Part shown: piece after piece, positions 23,568 through 32,742 of the stretch
Layout: every line of letters starts with the position of its first letter
Numbering within the stretch: the first letter of the stretch is position 1
Source of the DNA: Jeotgalibacillus sp. R-1-5s-1
GTDB lineage: Bacteria; Bacillota; Bacilli; Bacillales; Jeotgalibacillaceae
Length of the DNA: 64,000 bases
NCBI RefSeq assembly: GCF_004405105.1
Contig: NZ_SORW01000028.1
Location: 124,001-188,000 of the forward strand
Direction: 5' to 3'
The notes under the pieces: model-generated
The model's database searches: none
What the model was told of the DNA's origin: nothing
Seen by the model: only the letters and a program-made list of their open reading frames with translations
Position numbers and translations under genes: made by a program

Positions 23568-23667
23568 TCCGCTCACCTGGGATGAGTTTGCATATTTGAG
23601 TTATGGTTAAGGGATAATAAATAAGAACTGGCGAGTTCGAATTAATGTCAGAAAATACAGAAAATAA

Positions 23668-23696
23668 TTTACGCAATGTCTTTCATTGGATATAAT
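23668..23696 (+). promoter_or_regulatory. Promoter of the DUF1540 gene
   Basis: TTTACG (23668-23673) and TATAAT (23691-23696) are 17 bases apart. The -35 is weak. Confidence 0.5.
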
Positions 23697-23763
23697 GAAG
23701 GTAGCAAAGATTTAATCCAGACGTATTCTGATTCAAAAAATCTTGAAAGAGGAGGCGTTTTTA

Positions 23764-23913
23764 ATGGAGCAAATCATTATGTGCGAAGTGGATAGCTGTA
23801 AATTTAACCGGGAAGGCAGCAGGTGCGGGGCGGAAAAGATTTTTGTCGGTGCCCACAAAGGTCATGCCGACTCCAGTGACGAAACGGATTGCAAGACGTT
23901 TGAGCATGTATAA
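23764..23913 (+). CDS. DUF1540-type small cysteine protein (49 aa)
   Basis: This 49-residue protein has cysteines in the DUF1540 pattern: MCEVDSCKFN, then GSRCGAEKIFVGAH, then TDCKTFEH at the C-terminus. Four cysteines (Cys7, Cys12, Cys21, Cys43) suggest a metal-binding or disulfide-stabilised mini-protein. DUF1540 proteins are common in spore formers and have no proven function. The ribosome site AGAGGAGG and flanking promoter and hairpin make it a convincing solo gene. It is too short for usual ORF cut-offs. Confidence 0.85.
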   Translation: MEQIIMCEVDSCKFNREGSRCGAEKIFVGAHKGHADSSDETDCKTFEHV

Positions 23914-23949
23914 GAAAAGGCCGCCTCTTTGAGAGTCGGCCTTTTCATT
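23914..23949 (+). terminator. Terminator after the DUF1540 gene
   Basis: GAAAAGGCCG (23914-23923) and CGGCCTTTTC (23937-23946) pair perfectly, directly after the stop. The T-run is partly within the stem, so it may be only moderately efficient. Confidence 0.75.
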
Positions 23950-24024
23950 GACTTTTTTTGAATTTTAACTTTCTTGAACTAAATAATGTTTACATTGATA
24001 TCACTTAGATTGTATTTAATAAAA

Positions 24025-24139
24025 GTGCCGGGACATTCCGCAGACTCCTGCGGCAGAGGAGCGACAGGTGAGACAGCGTAATGCGAAGCATTAGCTGGCT
24101 CACCGCGCGGCCGCGGAAAGCGGAGGAATGTCCCGGCAC
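24025..24139. repeat. Type-1 hairpin element, intact copy
   Basis: A 115-bp element has perfect 15-bp terminal inverted repeats (GTGCCGGGACATTCC and GGAATGTCCCGGCAC). Inside, ccgca-gactcc-tgcgg, ggtgagacagc/gctggctcacc and taatgc-gaa-gcatta form a branched cruciform. This copy serves as the reference for the disrupted ones elsewhere. Similar elements are scattered through Bacillaceae genomes. It encodes nothing and sits 3' of both neighbouring genes. Confidence 0.88.
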
Positions 24140-24156
24140 GGCTTCAATATTCGATG

Positions 24157-24948
24157 TCAATCCGTACTAACAGCCTTCTTAGCAGAAACGGCTGAAAACG
24201 TAATGGTAATCGCACATAACCCGATGATGACTAAGAACCCAAGCACAATCGGCCATGTATCAGTAAAGCCGTCAATCAAAACAGCACGCATTGCTTCGAA
24301 CAGATACGTGACAGGGTTTATTGATGCAGCCACCTTCAGCCACGCAGCATCAATCAGCTCATACGGCACAAACGTCGTGCTCAGGAAAATGAGCGGGAAG
24401 AAGATAAATGTTCCTGCCTGGGCAGACTGTGCATTTTTAGCGCGTAATGCAACGCCTACAGAGTATCCGGCAAAGGCAAGGCCCCAGCCTAATGTGAGCA
24501 ACAGCACAACGACGACACCTAGTGCGCCTCCAGCCACTTCAAGGCCGAGGAAAAAACCAACGCAGATAATGAGTCCTGCCTGGATCACTAGCTGCAGCAT
24601 CCCGGCAATAATCGGTCCGAGCACGATGGCAAGCCGTGAGCTTGGTGTCAGCAGAAGCCGCGAGAAAAATCCGTTATCGAGGTCCTTTACAAGCGCTTGC
24701 CCCGCTCCACCGGCACCGCCAATCGCAGCAGAAACAATGGATACCGGTAAAATAAAGGCTAAATAGTTCGCTCCTTCAAAGGCGGGAAGATTAGCAATTC
24801 CGCTCAAGCCCGCTTCATAGACAAACAGGAAAAACATACTGATCGCAAGGTTCGGAATAAAGATGAGTGGATTCCGCAGAATCGTTATGATACTTCGTTT
24901 CGTCATGACAATAGTATCGCTGAAAAAGCTTCCCTGCTGATTATTCAT
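24157..24948 (-). CDS. ABC-2 type exporter permease
   Basis: This is a 263-residue integral membrane protein with about six hydrophobic segments, for example NLAISMFFLFVYEAGLSG, YLAFILPVSIVSAAIGGAGG and VVVVLLLTLGWGLAFAGYSV. It matches ABC-2 (DrrB-like) permeases that export drugs, lipids or polysaccharide precursors. The start at 24948 has AAGGTG upstream and overlaps the ATPase gene by eight bases; a longer start at 24972 lacks a site. The true cargo cannot be told from sequence. Confidence 0.9.
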   Translation of the reverse strand: MNNQQGSFFSDTIVMTKRSIITILRNPLIFIPNLAISMFFLFVYEAGLSGIANLPAFEGANYLAFILPVSIVSAAIGGAGGAGQALVKDLDNGFFSRLLLTPSSRLAIVLGPIIAGMLQLVIQAGLIICVGFFLGLEVAGGALGVVVVLLLTLGWGLAFAGYSVGVALRAKNAQSAQAGTFIFFPLIFLSTTFVPYELIDAAWLKVAASINPVTYLFEAMRAVLIDGFTDTWPIVLGFLVIIGLCAITITFSAVSAKKAVSTD

Positions 24949-25894
24949 GAACGGCACCTTCTTTCTTATCATTCGTCACCTGAATGAATACATCATCCAG
25001 AGAAGGCGGCTTCACATTAAGCTGAGCAGGGTGGAGGTTTTGTTCATCCAGCTTTCTGATCACATCCGCTAAAATGGATGTCCCGTTTTCCGCAAGGATC
25101 GTCACATCATTTTTCAGTCTCTCGGTCTGGTAATCAGGTGAGGAGACGGCCTCATACGCTTTTATGGCATCGTCTTCCTCGTCAAATTGTAAAACAACGG
25201 CATCAAGGCCAAGCGTCCGTTTCAGCTCCTCAGGGGTTCCCGTTGCAACGATCTGACCCTTATTGATAATAGAAATGCGGTCCGCAAGCTGATCGGCTTC
25301 TTCAAGATACTGTGTGGTCAGGAAAATGGTTGTTCCCTCTTCCTTATTCAGACGCTTAATTTCCTTCCAGATCGCTTTGCGGTTGGTCGGATCAAGGCCC
25401 GTAGTCGGTTCATCCAAAAATAAAATCTTTGGTTTATGCACAAGCGTCATCGCAAGGTCCAGCCGTCTTCTCATCCCGCCTGAATATTTGCCGCTCATCC
25501 GGTCTGCATCTTCTGTCAGGCCTACGAGTTCGAGCAATTCAGCTGCCCGTTCTTTTGCCTGCTTTTTGCTGAAGCCGAACAGTCTCGCCTGAAATTCAAG
25601 TAATTCCCGTCCTTTTAAATCAGGATCGATCCCCGTTTCCTGGAGGGCAACACCAATGGAGAGGCGCACTTTTTCAGGATCTTTATTGACATCATAACCG
25701 GCGACCTCCATCGTTCCCGAAGTTGGTTTAAGCAGGGTGGTTAACAGCTGAACAGTCGTGGATTTACCGGCTCCGTTAGGTCCTAAAAACGCAAAAAATT
25801 CCCCTTCTGCCACATCAAATGAAACGCCCCTGACTGCTTGAACATCTCCTTTAAATGTTTTGACTACATTGTTAACATGGATCGCACCATTCAT
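24941..25894 (-). CDS. ABC transporter ATP-binding protein, DrrA-like
   Basis: This 317-residue ATPase energises the adjoining permease. Walker A GPNGAGKST is at about 39-47, the signature YSGGMRRRLDLA at about 138-149, and Walker B ILFLDEPTTGLDP follows. A long C-terminal extension (about 230-317) is typical of DrrA-type multidrug and daunorubicin-resistance ATPases. It is first in a two-gene minus-strand operon behind a clear promoter. Confidence 0.93.
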   Translation of the reverse strand: MNGAIHVNNVVKTFKGDVQAVRGVSFDVAEGEFFAFLGPNGAGKSTTVQLLTTLLKPTSGTMEVAGYDVNKDPEKVRLSIGVALQETGIDPDLKGRELLEFQARLFGFSKKQAKERAAELLELVGLTEDADRMSGKYSGGMRRRLDLAMTLVHKPKILFLDEPTTGLDPTNRKAIWKEIKRLNKEEGTTIFLTTQYLEEADQLADRISIINKGQIVATGTPEELKRTLGLDAVVLQFDEEDDAIKAYEAVSSPDYQTERLKNDVTILAENGTSILADVIRKLDEQNLHPAQLNVKPPSLDDVFIQVTNDKKEGAVHE

Positions 25895-25935
25895 CTTGAT
25901 AACCTCCCGACATTTGTGTCAGTTTTCATAGCCTT

Positions 25936-25964
25936 ATTGTATGCTGTTCAAATGATTTTGACAA
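25936..25964 (-). promoter_or_regulatory. Promoter of the ABC exporter operon
   Basis: On the minus strand TTGTCA (25959-25964) and TACAAT (25936-25941) are separated by 17 bases, about 42 bases before the ATPase start. Confidence 0.7.
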
Positions 25965-26069
25965 TTTGCAGTGTTTTTATTCATCCTGTGAAAACAAAGA
26001 TTGTATGGTGTATGGGCGTATGATAAAATGAAAAAAGTGTAAGGTTCGGTTCAGGAGGTGGAACATATT

Positions 26070-26303
26070 ATGGAAACGTTATTAACTGTGTTACTTGTGA
26101 TTACCAGTATTTCATTGATCGTCGTGGTTCTTCTTCAGTCAGGGAAAAGCGCAGGTCTTTCTGGCGCCATTTCCGGTGGAGCGGAGCAGCTTTTTGGTAA
26201 ACAGAAAGCACGCGGAATTGACCTTGTTTTAAATCGTTTAACTATTGTTCTGTCGGTACTGTTTTTCGTCTTGACGATTGCAGTTGCCTATTTCATAGGA
26301 TAA
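26070..26303 (+). CDS. secG: Preprotein translocase subunit SecG
   Basis: SecG (77 aa) is a small membrane subunit of the SecYEG channel. Two transmembrane helices are visible (about 3-23 and 54-75), joined by a Gly-rich linker with [28 protein letters not shown] precedes the ATG at 26070; a GTG at 26058 would overlap that site. Position before est, rnr, smpB and ssrA is the conserved Bacillales order. Confidence 0.96.
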   Translation: METLLTVLLVITSISLIVVVLLQSGKSAGLSGAISGGAEQLFGKQKARGIDLVLNRLTIVLSVLFFVLTIAVAYFIG

Positions 26304-26313
26304 ATGTGAGAAT

Positions 26314-26340
26314 CCCGATCATGACTGGTCGGGTTTTTTA
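26314..26340 (+). terminator. Terminator after secG
   Basis: CCCGATCA and TGGTCGGG (one wobble) with loop TGAC are followed by TTTTTT. Confidence 0.88.
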
Positions 26341-26396
26341 TTTGGAGAAAGCCGGGCCGGGGCGCATTTTCCGCTTTTGGCCTTTGATCATACAAG

Positions 26397-26522
26397 AGTG
26401 GTTAAATAACCCGGGAAAGTTGTCAAATAACCCTTAAGAGTTGTCAAATCACTTCAAAGAGTGGTTAAATACCCCGAAAGAGTGGTTAAATAACCCCGAA
26501 AAGTGGTCAAATAGATTCGTCC
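26397..26522. repeat. Array D: six 21-bp units, core AGTGGTTAAATAACC
   Basis: Units start at 26397, 26418, 26439, 26460, 26481 and 26502, exactly 21 bp apart. Each opens with AGTGGTTAAATAACC or AGTTGTCAAATAACC, followed by about six variable bases. The same core makes arrays F and G. Just upstream is a fragment of the type-1 element (gccgggccggggcgcattttccgc). The array lies between the secG terminator and est. There is no coding potential I trust. Confidence 0.93.
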
Positions 26523-26614
26523 TCAGCTAAGATACTTTCTTAAACCGCCCGAATAGCATTCCGGCGGGATCTTTACTAAAATAGAGACAGATGAATATGC
26601 AACAGGAGTGACTT

Positions 26615-27370
26615 ATGATGAAATTGAATTTGCCAAAACCATTTACGTTTGAAGGTGGGAAGCGTGCGGTGCTTTTATTGCACGGGTTCACCGGAAATTC
26701 GTCGGACGTCCGGATGCTTGGGCGTTTTTTAGAGAAGAACGGTTATACGTCTCATGCGCCGCATTATAAGGGGCATGGTGTGCCACCGGAGGAGCTTGTG
26801 GAGACGGGCCCGAAAGACTGGTGGAAGGATGTTATGCGCGGGTATGACCATCTGAAGGCGCAGGGCTATGAGGAGATTGCGGTTGCCGGACTTTCTTTGG
26901 GAGGCGTATTTTCGCTTAAATTAGGTTACACTGTTCCTGTAAAGGGTATCGTGACCATGTGTGCGCCAATGTACATTAAGAGTGAAGAAGTGATGTATAA
27001 AGGAGTTTTGGATTACGCACGCGAATTTAAGAAGTATGAGAAGAAAGATGAAGATCAGATTGAAGCTGAAATGAAGGAATTTGAAAAGACACCAATGAAG
27101 ACGCTGAAGTCACTGCAGGAGTTAATTGGTGATGTCAGAGAGTCTGTTGATATGATTTATACACCGACATTTGTGGTGCAGGGACGACATGATCACATGA
27201 TTAATACGGATTCTGCCAATATTATATACGACGGTGTAGAAACTGATCAGAAAAAGCTCAAGTGGTATGAGGAATCAGGACATGTGATTACGCTTGATAA
27301 AGAGAAAGAACAGCTGCATGAGGATGTGCTGACATTTCTTGATTCGCTTGACTGGTCCGCCGATAAATAA
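26615..27370 (+). CDS. est: Carboxylesterase (Est30/YvaK family)
   Basis: This 251-residue alpha/beta hydrolase hydrolyses short- and medium-chain esters. The catalytic triad can be placed as Ser94 (GLSLGG), Asp193 (RHDHM) and His223 (SGHVI), the same numbering as the Geobacillus Est30 enzyme; the oxyanion loop is LLHGFTGN (21-28). Length is normal. AACAGGAG precedes two adjacent ATG codons; I take the first. It probably forms a unit with rnr and smpB. The physiological substrate is unknown. Confidence 0.95.
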   Translation: MMKLNLPKPFTFEGGKRAVLLLHGFTGNSSDVRMLGRFLEKNGYTSHAPHYKGHGVPPEELVETGPKDWWKDVMRGYDHLKAQGYEEIAVAGLSLGGVFSLKLGYTVPVKGIVTMCAPMYIKSEEVMYKGVLDYAREFKKYEKKDEDQIEAEMKEFEKTPMKTLKSLQELIGDVRESVDMIYTPTFVVQGRHDHMINTDSANIIYDGVETDQKKLKWYEESGHVITLDKEKEQLHEDVLTFLDSLDWSADK

Positions 27371-27394
27371 CGGCTGGAAATGGAGGAATCGCCG

Positions 27395-29713
27395 ATGGAA
27401 GATTCGATTATGGAAATGAGAGACAGGCTTCTGACGTTTATGAGGGAGGAAGCCTACAAACCGCTGACGGTTCAGGAGCTCGAAGAAGAGTTCGGGATTA
27501 CGGATTCAGTGGAATTTAAAGCGCTTGTGAAATCACTCGTGATTTTGGAGGAAAAAGGGGAGATTGTACGTACGCGGAGCAACCGCTACGGTGTCCCTGA
27601 GAAGATGAATCTCGTTCGTGGTACGCTGAGCGGTCATGCGAAGGGATTTGCTTTTTTAATTCCTGAAGATAGTGAGCGTAAGGATATTTTTATCCCGCCA
27701 AATGAGTCTGCGAATGCGATGCACGGGGATAAAGTACTCGTGCGCGTATCAAGCCAGTCCCGCGGTGACCGTGAAGAAGGAACCGTGGTGCGTATTCTGG
27801 AGCGAGGCACAAAGCAGGTCGTCGGTACGTATACGGAAAGCAAAAACTTCGGATTTGTCATTCCAGACGATAAGAAAATGGCAAGCGATATTTTCATCCC
27901 AAGAAACGCTAACAAAGGAGCAGTGGAAGGACACAAGGTGATTGTGGAAATCACTGCGTATCCGGACGGCCGCAACAGCGCTGAAGGGGAAGTCGTCAAG
28001 ATTCTCGGACATAAAAATGATCCGGGTGTCGACATTTTATCGATCATCCATAAGCACGGGATCACGATTGAATTCCCGGATGAAGTGATCAAGCAGGCGA
28101 ATGAGGTACCGGATGAAATTGATCCGGCTGACTTAAAGGACCGCCGTGATCTGCGTGACGTGACAACCGTTACGATTGACGGTGCGGACGCGAAAGACCT
28201 CGATGATGCCATTTCGTTAACGAAGCTTGATAACGGGAATTACCTGCTTGGCGTTCATATTGCTGACGTCAGTCATTACGTGACAGAGGGCTCTCCAATT
28301 GATGAGGAAGCTTACGAGCGCGGGACGAGTGTGTATTTAGTTGACCGGGTCATCCCGATGATTCCGCACCGTTTATCAAACGGGATCTGTTCACTGAATC
28401 CAAAGGTCGACCGCCTGACGCTTTCCTGTGAAATGGAGATTGACCAAAACGGCGGCGTGGTGAATCACGAGATTTTCCAGAGTGTGATCCGCACAAATGA
28501 ACGCATGACGTATTCTGACGTGAATAAAATTCTCGTGGATCAGGATGAAGCGCTGATTGAGAAATATGAACCGCTTGTGCCAATGTTCCGTGAGATGGAA
28601 CAGCTTGCGGCGATTTTACGCAGTAAACGATTTGGCCGCGGCGCGATTGACTTTGACTTTAAAGAAGCAAAAGTGATGGTGGACGAAGAAGGTCATCCGG
28701 TTGAGATCGGCATCCGCGAGCGTTCTGTTGGTGAAAAGTTGATTGAAGAATTTATGCTGGCAGCCAACGAAACGGTTGCTGAGCATTTCCACTGGCTGAA
28801 TCTGCCGTTCATTTACCGTATTCACGAGGATCCGAAAGCTGAAAAGCTGGAGCGGTTCTTCGAGTTTATTACAAACTTCGGGATCACGGTAAAAGGTTCC
28901 GGTAACGAGATTCATCCGCGTGCGCTCCAGGAAATCATTGATGATATTCAGGGACGTCCGGAGGAAATGGTTGTGTCAACGATGATGCTTCGCTCTATGC
29001 AGCAGGCAAAATACAACGAAAACAGTCTCGGTCACTTTGGACTGGCAACTGATTTCTATACACATTTCACCTCACCGATCAGACGTTATCCGGATTTGAT
29101 CGTGCACCGTCTGATCCGCACGTATTTGATTAATAAAAAGGTGGATGACCGTACGCAGCAGAAATGGGATTCCATTTTACCGGAGCTTGCGGCGCATACG
29201 TCCGGTCGAGAAAGACGCGCTGTTGATGCAGAACGTGAAACGGACGAGCTGAAAAAAGCTGAATTTATGATGGATAAAATCGGTGAAGAATTTGATGGCG
29301 TAATTTCATCTGTCACAAACTTCGGGATGTTCGTCGAGCTGCCAAATACGATTGAAGGTCTCGTACACGTCAGCTACATGACCGATGACTATTACCGCTT
29401 TGATGAGCGTCATATGGCGATGATCGGGGAGCGGACAGGTAATGTCTTCCGCATTGGTGATGAGATTACGATCCGCGTTGTTAATGTCAATAAAGAAGAG
29501 CGTGCGATCGATTTTGAAATCGTCGGAATGAAAGGCACACCACGTCAGCGTCGCGAAACCGCCAAGGTCATCCAGAGTAAAGAGCGCAGCAGCTCCGGCC
29601 GCGTCAGAAAGAAAAGCGCCGGCAAGCAGGATGACGGTAAAAAAGGCAACAAAAAGAAGTGTTATAAAGGTGTACCGAAAAATAAAAAGAGTAAGAAAAA
29701 GAAACGTAAATAG
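27395..29713 (+). CDS. rnr: Ribonuclease R
   Basis: RNase R (772 aa) is a processive 3'-5' exoribonuclease that degrades structured RNA and, with tmRNA-SmpB, faulty messages. Domains run in order: N-terminal winged helix, two cold-shock OB domains (GDKVLVRV), the RNB catalytic domain with [14 protein letters not shown], the S1 domain with [17 protein letters not shown], and a Lys/Arg/Ser-rich tail (about 725-772). The ATG at 27395 has GGAGG eight bases upstream; the one at 27380 does not. Linkage to smpB and ssrA fits its role. Confidence 0.96.
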   Translation: MEDSIMEMRDRLLTFMREEAYKPLTVQELEEEFGITDSVEFKALVKSLVILEEKGEIVRTRSNRYGVPEKMNLVRGTLSGHAKGFAFLIPEDSERKDIFIPPNESANAMHGDKVLVRVSSQSRGDREEGTVVRILERGTKQVVGTYTESKNFGFVIPDDKKMASDIFIPRNANKGAVEGHKVIVEITAYPDGRNSAEGEVVKILGHKNDPGVDILSIIHKHGITIEFPDEVIKQANEVPDEIDPADLKDRRDLRDVTTVTIDGADAKDLDDAISLTKLDNGNYLLGVHIADVSHYVTEGSPIDEEAYERGTSVYLVDRVIPMIPHRLSNGICSLNPKVDRLTLSCEMEIDQNGGVVNHEIFQSVIRTNERMTYSDVNKILVDQDEALIEKYEPLVPMFREMEQLAAILRSKRFGRGAIDFDFKEAKVMVDEEGHPVEIGIRERSVGEKLIEEFMLAANETVAEHFHWLNLPFIYRIHEDPKAEKLERFFEFITNFGITVKGSGNEIHPRALQEIIDDIQGRPEEMVVSTMMLRSMQQAKYNENSLGHFGLATDFYTHFTSPIRRYPDLIVHRLIRTYLINKKVDDRTQQKWDSILPELAAHTSGRERRAVDAERETDELKKAEFMMDKIGEEFDGVISSVTNFGMFVELPNTIEGLVHVSYMTDDYYRFDERHMAMIGERTGNVFRIGDEITIRVVNVNKEERAIDFEIVGMKGTPRQRRETAKVIQSKERSSSGRVRKKSAGKQDDGKKGNKKKCYKGVPKNKKSKKKKRK

Positions 29714-29757
29714 GAGTCAGGGCTTCCCTGGCTCCCAAGCCACAGGGGGAGAAGATT

Positions 29758-30222
29758 ATGCCAAAAGGAGAAGGAAAAACAGTCGCGCAAAACAAAAAAG
29801 CGCGTCACGATTATTTTATTGAGGAAACGTATGAGGCCGGGATCGTGCTTCAGGGAACTGAAATCAAGTCCATCCGCCAGGGTCGCGTGAATCTAAAGGA
29901 TTCCTTTGCCCGCATCAGCAACGGAGAAGTGTTCCTGAACAACATGCACATCAGCCCGTATGAACAGGGAAACCGCTACAATCATGATCCTGAACGTGAG
30001 CGCAAACTGCTTCTGCACAGACAGCAGATCAATAAGCTGATCGGTGAAACAAAGCAGCAGGGTTATTCACTCGTACCGCTAAAGCTGTATTTAAAAGACG
30101 GCTATGCCAAAGTACTGATCGGTCTTGCAAAAGGTAAGAAAAACTACGACAAGCGTGAAACACTGAAGAAAAAAGAGGCAAAACGCGATATCCAGCGTGC
30201 CTTCAAGGAAGCGCAGCGCTAG
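29758..30222 (+). CDS. smpB: SsrA-binding protein SmpB
   Basis: SmpB (154 aa) binds tmRNA and mimics the codon-anticodon region during trans-translation. The OB-fold core has [20 protein letters not shown] and the RNA contact [18 protein letters not shown]. The C-terminal tail, rich in Lys and Arg ([20 protein letters not shown]), enters the decoding site. Length is normal. The ribosome site is AGGGGGAG. The ssrA gene begins 121 bases downstream, beyond its own promoter. Confidence 0.97.
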   Translation: MPKGEGKTVAQNKKARHDYFIEETYEAGIVLQGTEIKSIRQGRVNLKDSFARISNGEVFLNNMHISPYEQGNRYNHDPERERKLLLHRQQINKLIGETKQQGYSLVPLKLYLKDGYAKVLIGLAKGKKNYDKRETLKKKEAKRDIQRAFKEAQR

Positions 30223-30229
30223 TTGCATC

Positions 30230-30257
30230 TTGAAAAAAAGACAGCATGTGTTATAAT
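30230..30257 (+). promoter_or_regulatory. Promoter of tmRNA
   Basis: TTGAAA (30230-30235) and TATAAT (30252-30257), 16 bases apart, begin eight bases after the smpB stop. The predicted start lies about 80 bases before the mature 5' end, leaving a leader for RNase P to remove. Confidence 0.75.
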
Positions 30258-30342
30258 AATATCAGTCGCTTTTAGTGACTGCCCCGGTAATTCCGGGATC
30301 CCGTACTGAAATAAGCGCGTCTTATTTCATCCTTTTACACAT

Positions 30343-30700
30343 GGGGACGTTACGGATTCGACAGGAATGGTTCGAGCTTGAGTTGCGAGCCGGAGGGACC
30401 GTCTCCGTCATCAACGTCAACACAAATAGTTAACAACAAACAAGATTACGCTCTAGCTGCCTAATAAGCACTTGAGACCTCACCTGTCTATCGCCCATGT
30501 AGACTGTGCTGAGGTTCACTTATAGTGGGATACGCAAGTCGCTGCCACCTGAAGTAGCTTGAAGAGACCAATCAGGATAGCCGTTCGGACGCCTGTCAGT
30601 TGGCATATGTTACGGTGAATCGCAAATAGGCTGACTACGCTCGTAGAAGCTTAAGTATTGAAGTTTCTGGACGTGGGTTCGACTCCCACCGTCTCCACCA
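30343..30700 (+). ncRNA. ssrA: Transfer-messenger RNA (tmRNA, SsrA)
   Basis: This 358-nt RNA has a tRNA-Ala-like end: 5' GGGGACGTTACGGATTCGAC pairs with the 3' CGTCTCC-ACCA, the T-arm GTGGGTTCGACTCCCAC is present, and CCA is encoded. The tag frame ends in codons for NNKQDYALAA and is closed by two TAA codons (about 30430-30465). Its exact resume codon cannot be fixed by eye (GTT or the following AAC). The tag is unlike the B. subtilis tag upstream of ALAA and ends DYALAA. Position after smpB is canonical. Confidence 0.96.
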
Positions 30701-30724
30701 AATTATTATTTGGTGGTTTTTTAT
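30695..30724 (+). terminator. Terminator of tmRNA
   Basis: CCACCAAAT and ATTTGGTGG pair around TATT and are followed by TTTTTT. The left arm uses the mature CCA end. Confidence 0.9.
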
Positions 30725-30780
30725 TTGTCTAAAAAAGGTTTGTAGATAAAACCGTGCCTGAAGCTCCCTCCCTTTCCTTC

Positions 30781-30903
30781 GTCTAGCTGCAGCAACAAGC
30801 CCCTCGAGGTCACAAGTCAAAGCTGAACGAGGGCAAAAGGCAGCCCTCTTTTCAGCTTCGCCTTATGCTTGTCGGGGCTGGACGAGTCGCCTCCACTTTT
30901 CCA
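30781..30903. repeat. Type-3 module, near-complete copy
   Basis: This copy opens gtctagctgc, then agcccctcgaggtcacaagtc, contains the hairpin aagctgaacgagggc/gccctcttttcagctt, and ends gtcggggctggacgagtcgcc. It is near-identical to the module in the composite at 23341-23567 and to 63941-64000. Flanking CCTTTCC and CTTTTCCAAGGCCGCG match the insertion site in the type-1 element, so this is probably a remnant of a composite whose host has been lost. Confidence 0.82.
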
Positions 30904-31098
30904 AGGCCGCGTTTCGTTTATTTTACAATCCTCTAAAAAAATTCACGATCCAAAAAATCGAATTGTATATTATAAAAAATCTATTTTTTAATAAAGAACC
31001 ACAACGAATTTAAAAAAGCAGCAACTGGTCTGTATCTGACATTTAAAAAAATGTCATTTTTGGCAATGTGATTATTAGAGCTGATGTATAATTAGACT
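30904..31098. other. AT-rich gene-free spacer
   Basis: No gene is recognised. The base composition falls sharply compared with the operons on either side and marks the beginning of an accessory stretch. A short palindrome, GACATTTAAAAAAATGTC (near 31038-31055), is visible; its role is unknown. Confidence 0.5.
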
Positions 31099-31248
31099 AT
31101 GAATCAACGGGCTATTAACTTATTTTATTCAGATGAAAGTAACAGGGCTTTTTCAGCTAACGGATCAGGTTTGTGGATTAGCTGGAAAAGTCAAAGAGTG
31201 GCTGCTTATGTTGATTTTAAAACAGGTCATAAAGTAGCTTTTCCTTAA
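31099..31248 (+). CDS. Possible small protein (49 aa), uncertain
   Basis: A 49-codon frame begins MNQRAINLFYSDESNRAFSA and ends HKVAFP, 16 bases before the FAD-oxidase start. There is no convincing ribosome site, no known motif and no homologue I can name. It may be a real leader peptide or small gene of the oxidase operon, or a fragment of an older gene. Confidence 0.28.
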   Translation: MNQRAINLFYSDESNRAFSANGSGLWISWKSQRVAAYVDFKTGHKVAFP

Positions 31249-31264
31249 ACCAACAGGAGGTAAT

Positions 31265-32731
31265 ATGAAAATAATTGAGTTAATTAAAAAACCATGGTTT
31301 TTTGGGGTTTTAACTTGTATTGTTGCGATCGTGGTATTTTGGAATATTCCAATTGAGAAGAGAGAATATGGACTTTCTCAGAGTAATTTAACAACAGATT
31401 ATACAGGCCTTCTACCGGAACGAATTGAAAGCGTAATACGATCAGAGAATCGTCTCCATTTACAAAAGATTGTAAGAGAAGCAAATGAAAGCGGCCACCA
31501 TATTTCAATTGCTGGATTACAGCACTCACAAGGCGGTCATACGTACTATAAAGATGGTATTGTACTTGACATGCGGACATTCAACAAGGTGTTAGAAATA
31601 GATGAGCAGGCTAAAACAATACGAGTGGAAGCTGGAGCAACCTGGGAAGATGTCCAAGAAGCTATAACCCCTTATGGATTAGCCTTAAAAGTGACCCAAT
31701 CGCAGTCGATTTTTACAATAGGAGGTTCACTTTCAGTCAATGCTCACGGAAGGGATATCCGTTTTGGTTCAATGGCTGAAACAGTAAAGGAAATGACTTT
31801 ATTAACACCAACAGGTGAAATCAAGACTGTCAGCCGTGATGACTCGGAGGCCTGGATGAAGTACGTGATTGGCGGATATGGATTATTCGGTGTGATCTTA
31901 GATGTAACATTGGAATTAGCCGAAAACGAGATATACACCATTCATACAGAGAAACTAAATACAGCTGATTATGAATCCTATTTTGCTAATCTAATAGACG
32001 ACACAAATACAGCTATGCACTATGCTAGAGTAAGTGTTGCTCCCAATACGTTTTTAGACGAAATGTATGTAATCGATTATAACTATACAGGAAAACAGGA
32101 TGATGAAACATCACTTAAAGGAGAAAAAGGTGTTCGACTCAGTAAGCTTGCACTTGATTTGGGTCGGCAAGGTGGTGTTTTGGAGGATCTTTTCTGGAAG
32201 TCTCAAAAGCTATATATTGATTCAATAGATGGCAATGAAATTACTCGAAATAACGCTATGCGCTCGGAATCAACATTCATGGAATTTACGAAACATGGTC
32301 GGGTCGAAGTGTTACAAGAGTTTTTTGTTCCAGTCCATTCATATGAAGAATACATAAGTGATTTAAAGCAATTGATTTCACCTAACGACAAAGATGATGA
32401 TTTTAAAGTCCATAATATTACAGTGCGATATGCAGCTGAAGACAGCCACACGAGTTTAAGTTATGCCAACGAAGATATGTTTGGTCTGGTTATATTGATA
32501 GAACATGGATTAGCAGAAGAAGAAATTGCTAATGCCACCTCAAGGATTCAAGAATGGACCAGCTTAACAACAAAACACGGAGGAACCTATTACCTTCCAT
32601 ATTATCGCTATCAAACAAAAGAACAATTCAGGGACACCTATCCTGAATGGGAAAGTTTCCTGGACGAAAAATTAAGAAGAGATCCAAACGAAATCTTTCA
32701 AAATTTATTCTATGACTATTATATCAAGTGA
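31265..32731 (+). CDS. Membrane-anchored FAD-binding (PCMH/VAO-type) oxidoreductase
   Basis: This 488-residue protein has one N-terminal membrane helix (about 9-26, FFGVLTCIVAIVVFWNIP), which should anchor the catalytic part outside or at the membrane. The FAD-binding PCMH domain follows, with the pyrophosphate loop SGHHISIAGLQHSQGG (about 76-91), IRVEAGATWEDVQ, and SIFTIGGSLSVNAHGRD (about 149-165). The family includes sugar-1,4-lactone and D-lactate oxidases; the substrate is unknown. Ribosome site CAGGAGG. The lower GC content and absence from the conserved order suggest acquisition. A membrane protein follows 11 bases after. Confidence 0.87.
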   Translation: MKIIELIKKPWFFGVLTCIVAIVVFWNIPIEKREYGLSQSNLTTDYTGLLPERIESVIRSENRLHLQKIVREANESGHHISIAGLQHSQGGHTYYKDGIVLDMRTFNKVLEIDEQAKTIRVEAGATWEDVQEAITPYGLALKVTQSQSIFTIGGSLSVNAHGRDIRFGSMAETVKEMTLLTPTGEIKTVSRDDSEAWMKYVIGGYGLFGVILDVTLELAENEIYTIHTEKLNTADYESYFANLIDDTNTAMHYARVSVAPNTFLDEMYVIDYNYTGKQDDETSLKGEKGVRLSKLALDLGRQGGVLEDLFWKSQKLYIDSIDGNEITRNNAMRSESTFMEFTKHGRVEVLQEFFVPVHSYEEYISDLKQLISPNDKDDDFKVHNITVRYAAEDSHTSLSYANEDMFGLVILIEHGLAEEEIANATSRIQEWTSLTTKHGGTYYLPYYRYQTKEQFRDTYPEWESFLDEKLRRDPNEIFQNLFYDYYIK

Positions 32732-32742
32732 AGGAGCACGGC

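Noticed and set aside
23407-23610. 67-codon frame
   Set aside because: Lies entirely in the composite repeat.
24128-24766. 212-codon frame on the plus strand
   Set aside because: It is the antisense of the ABC permease gene; composition is an echo of codon bias.
31038-31055. Intrinsic terminator GACATTTAAAAAAATGTC
   Set aside because: Stem only about 7 bp, A/T-rich, with a weak T-run; probably a chance palindrome.
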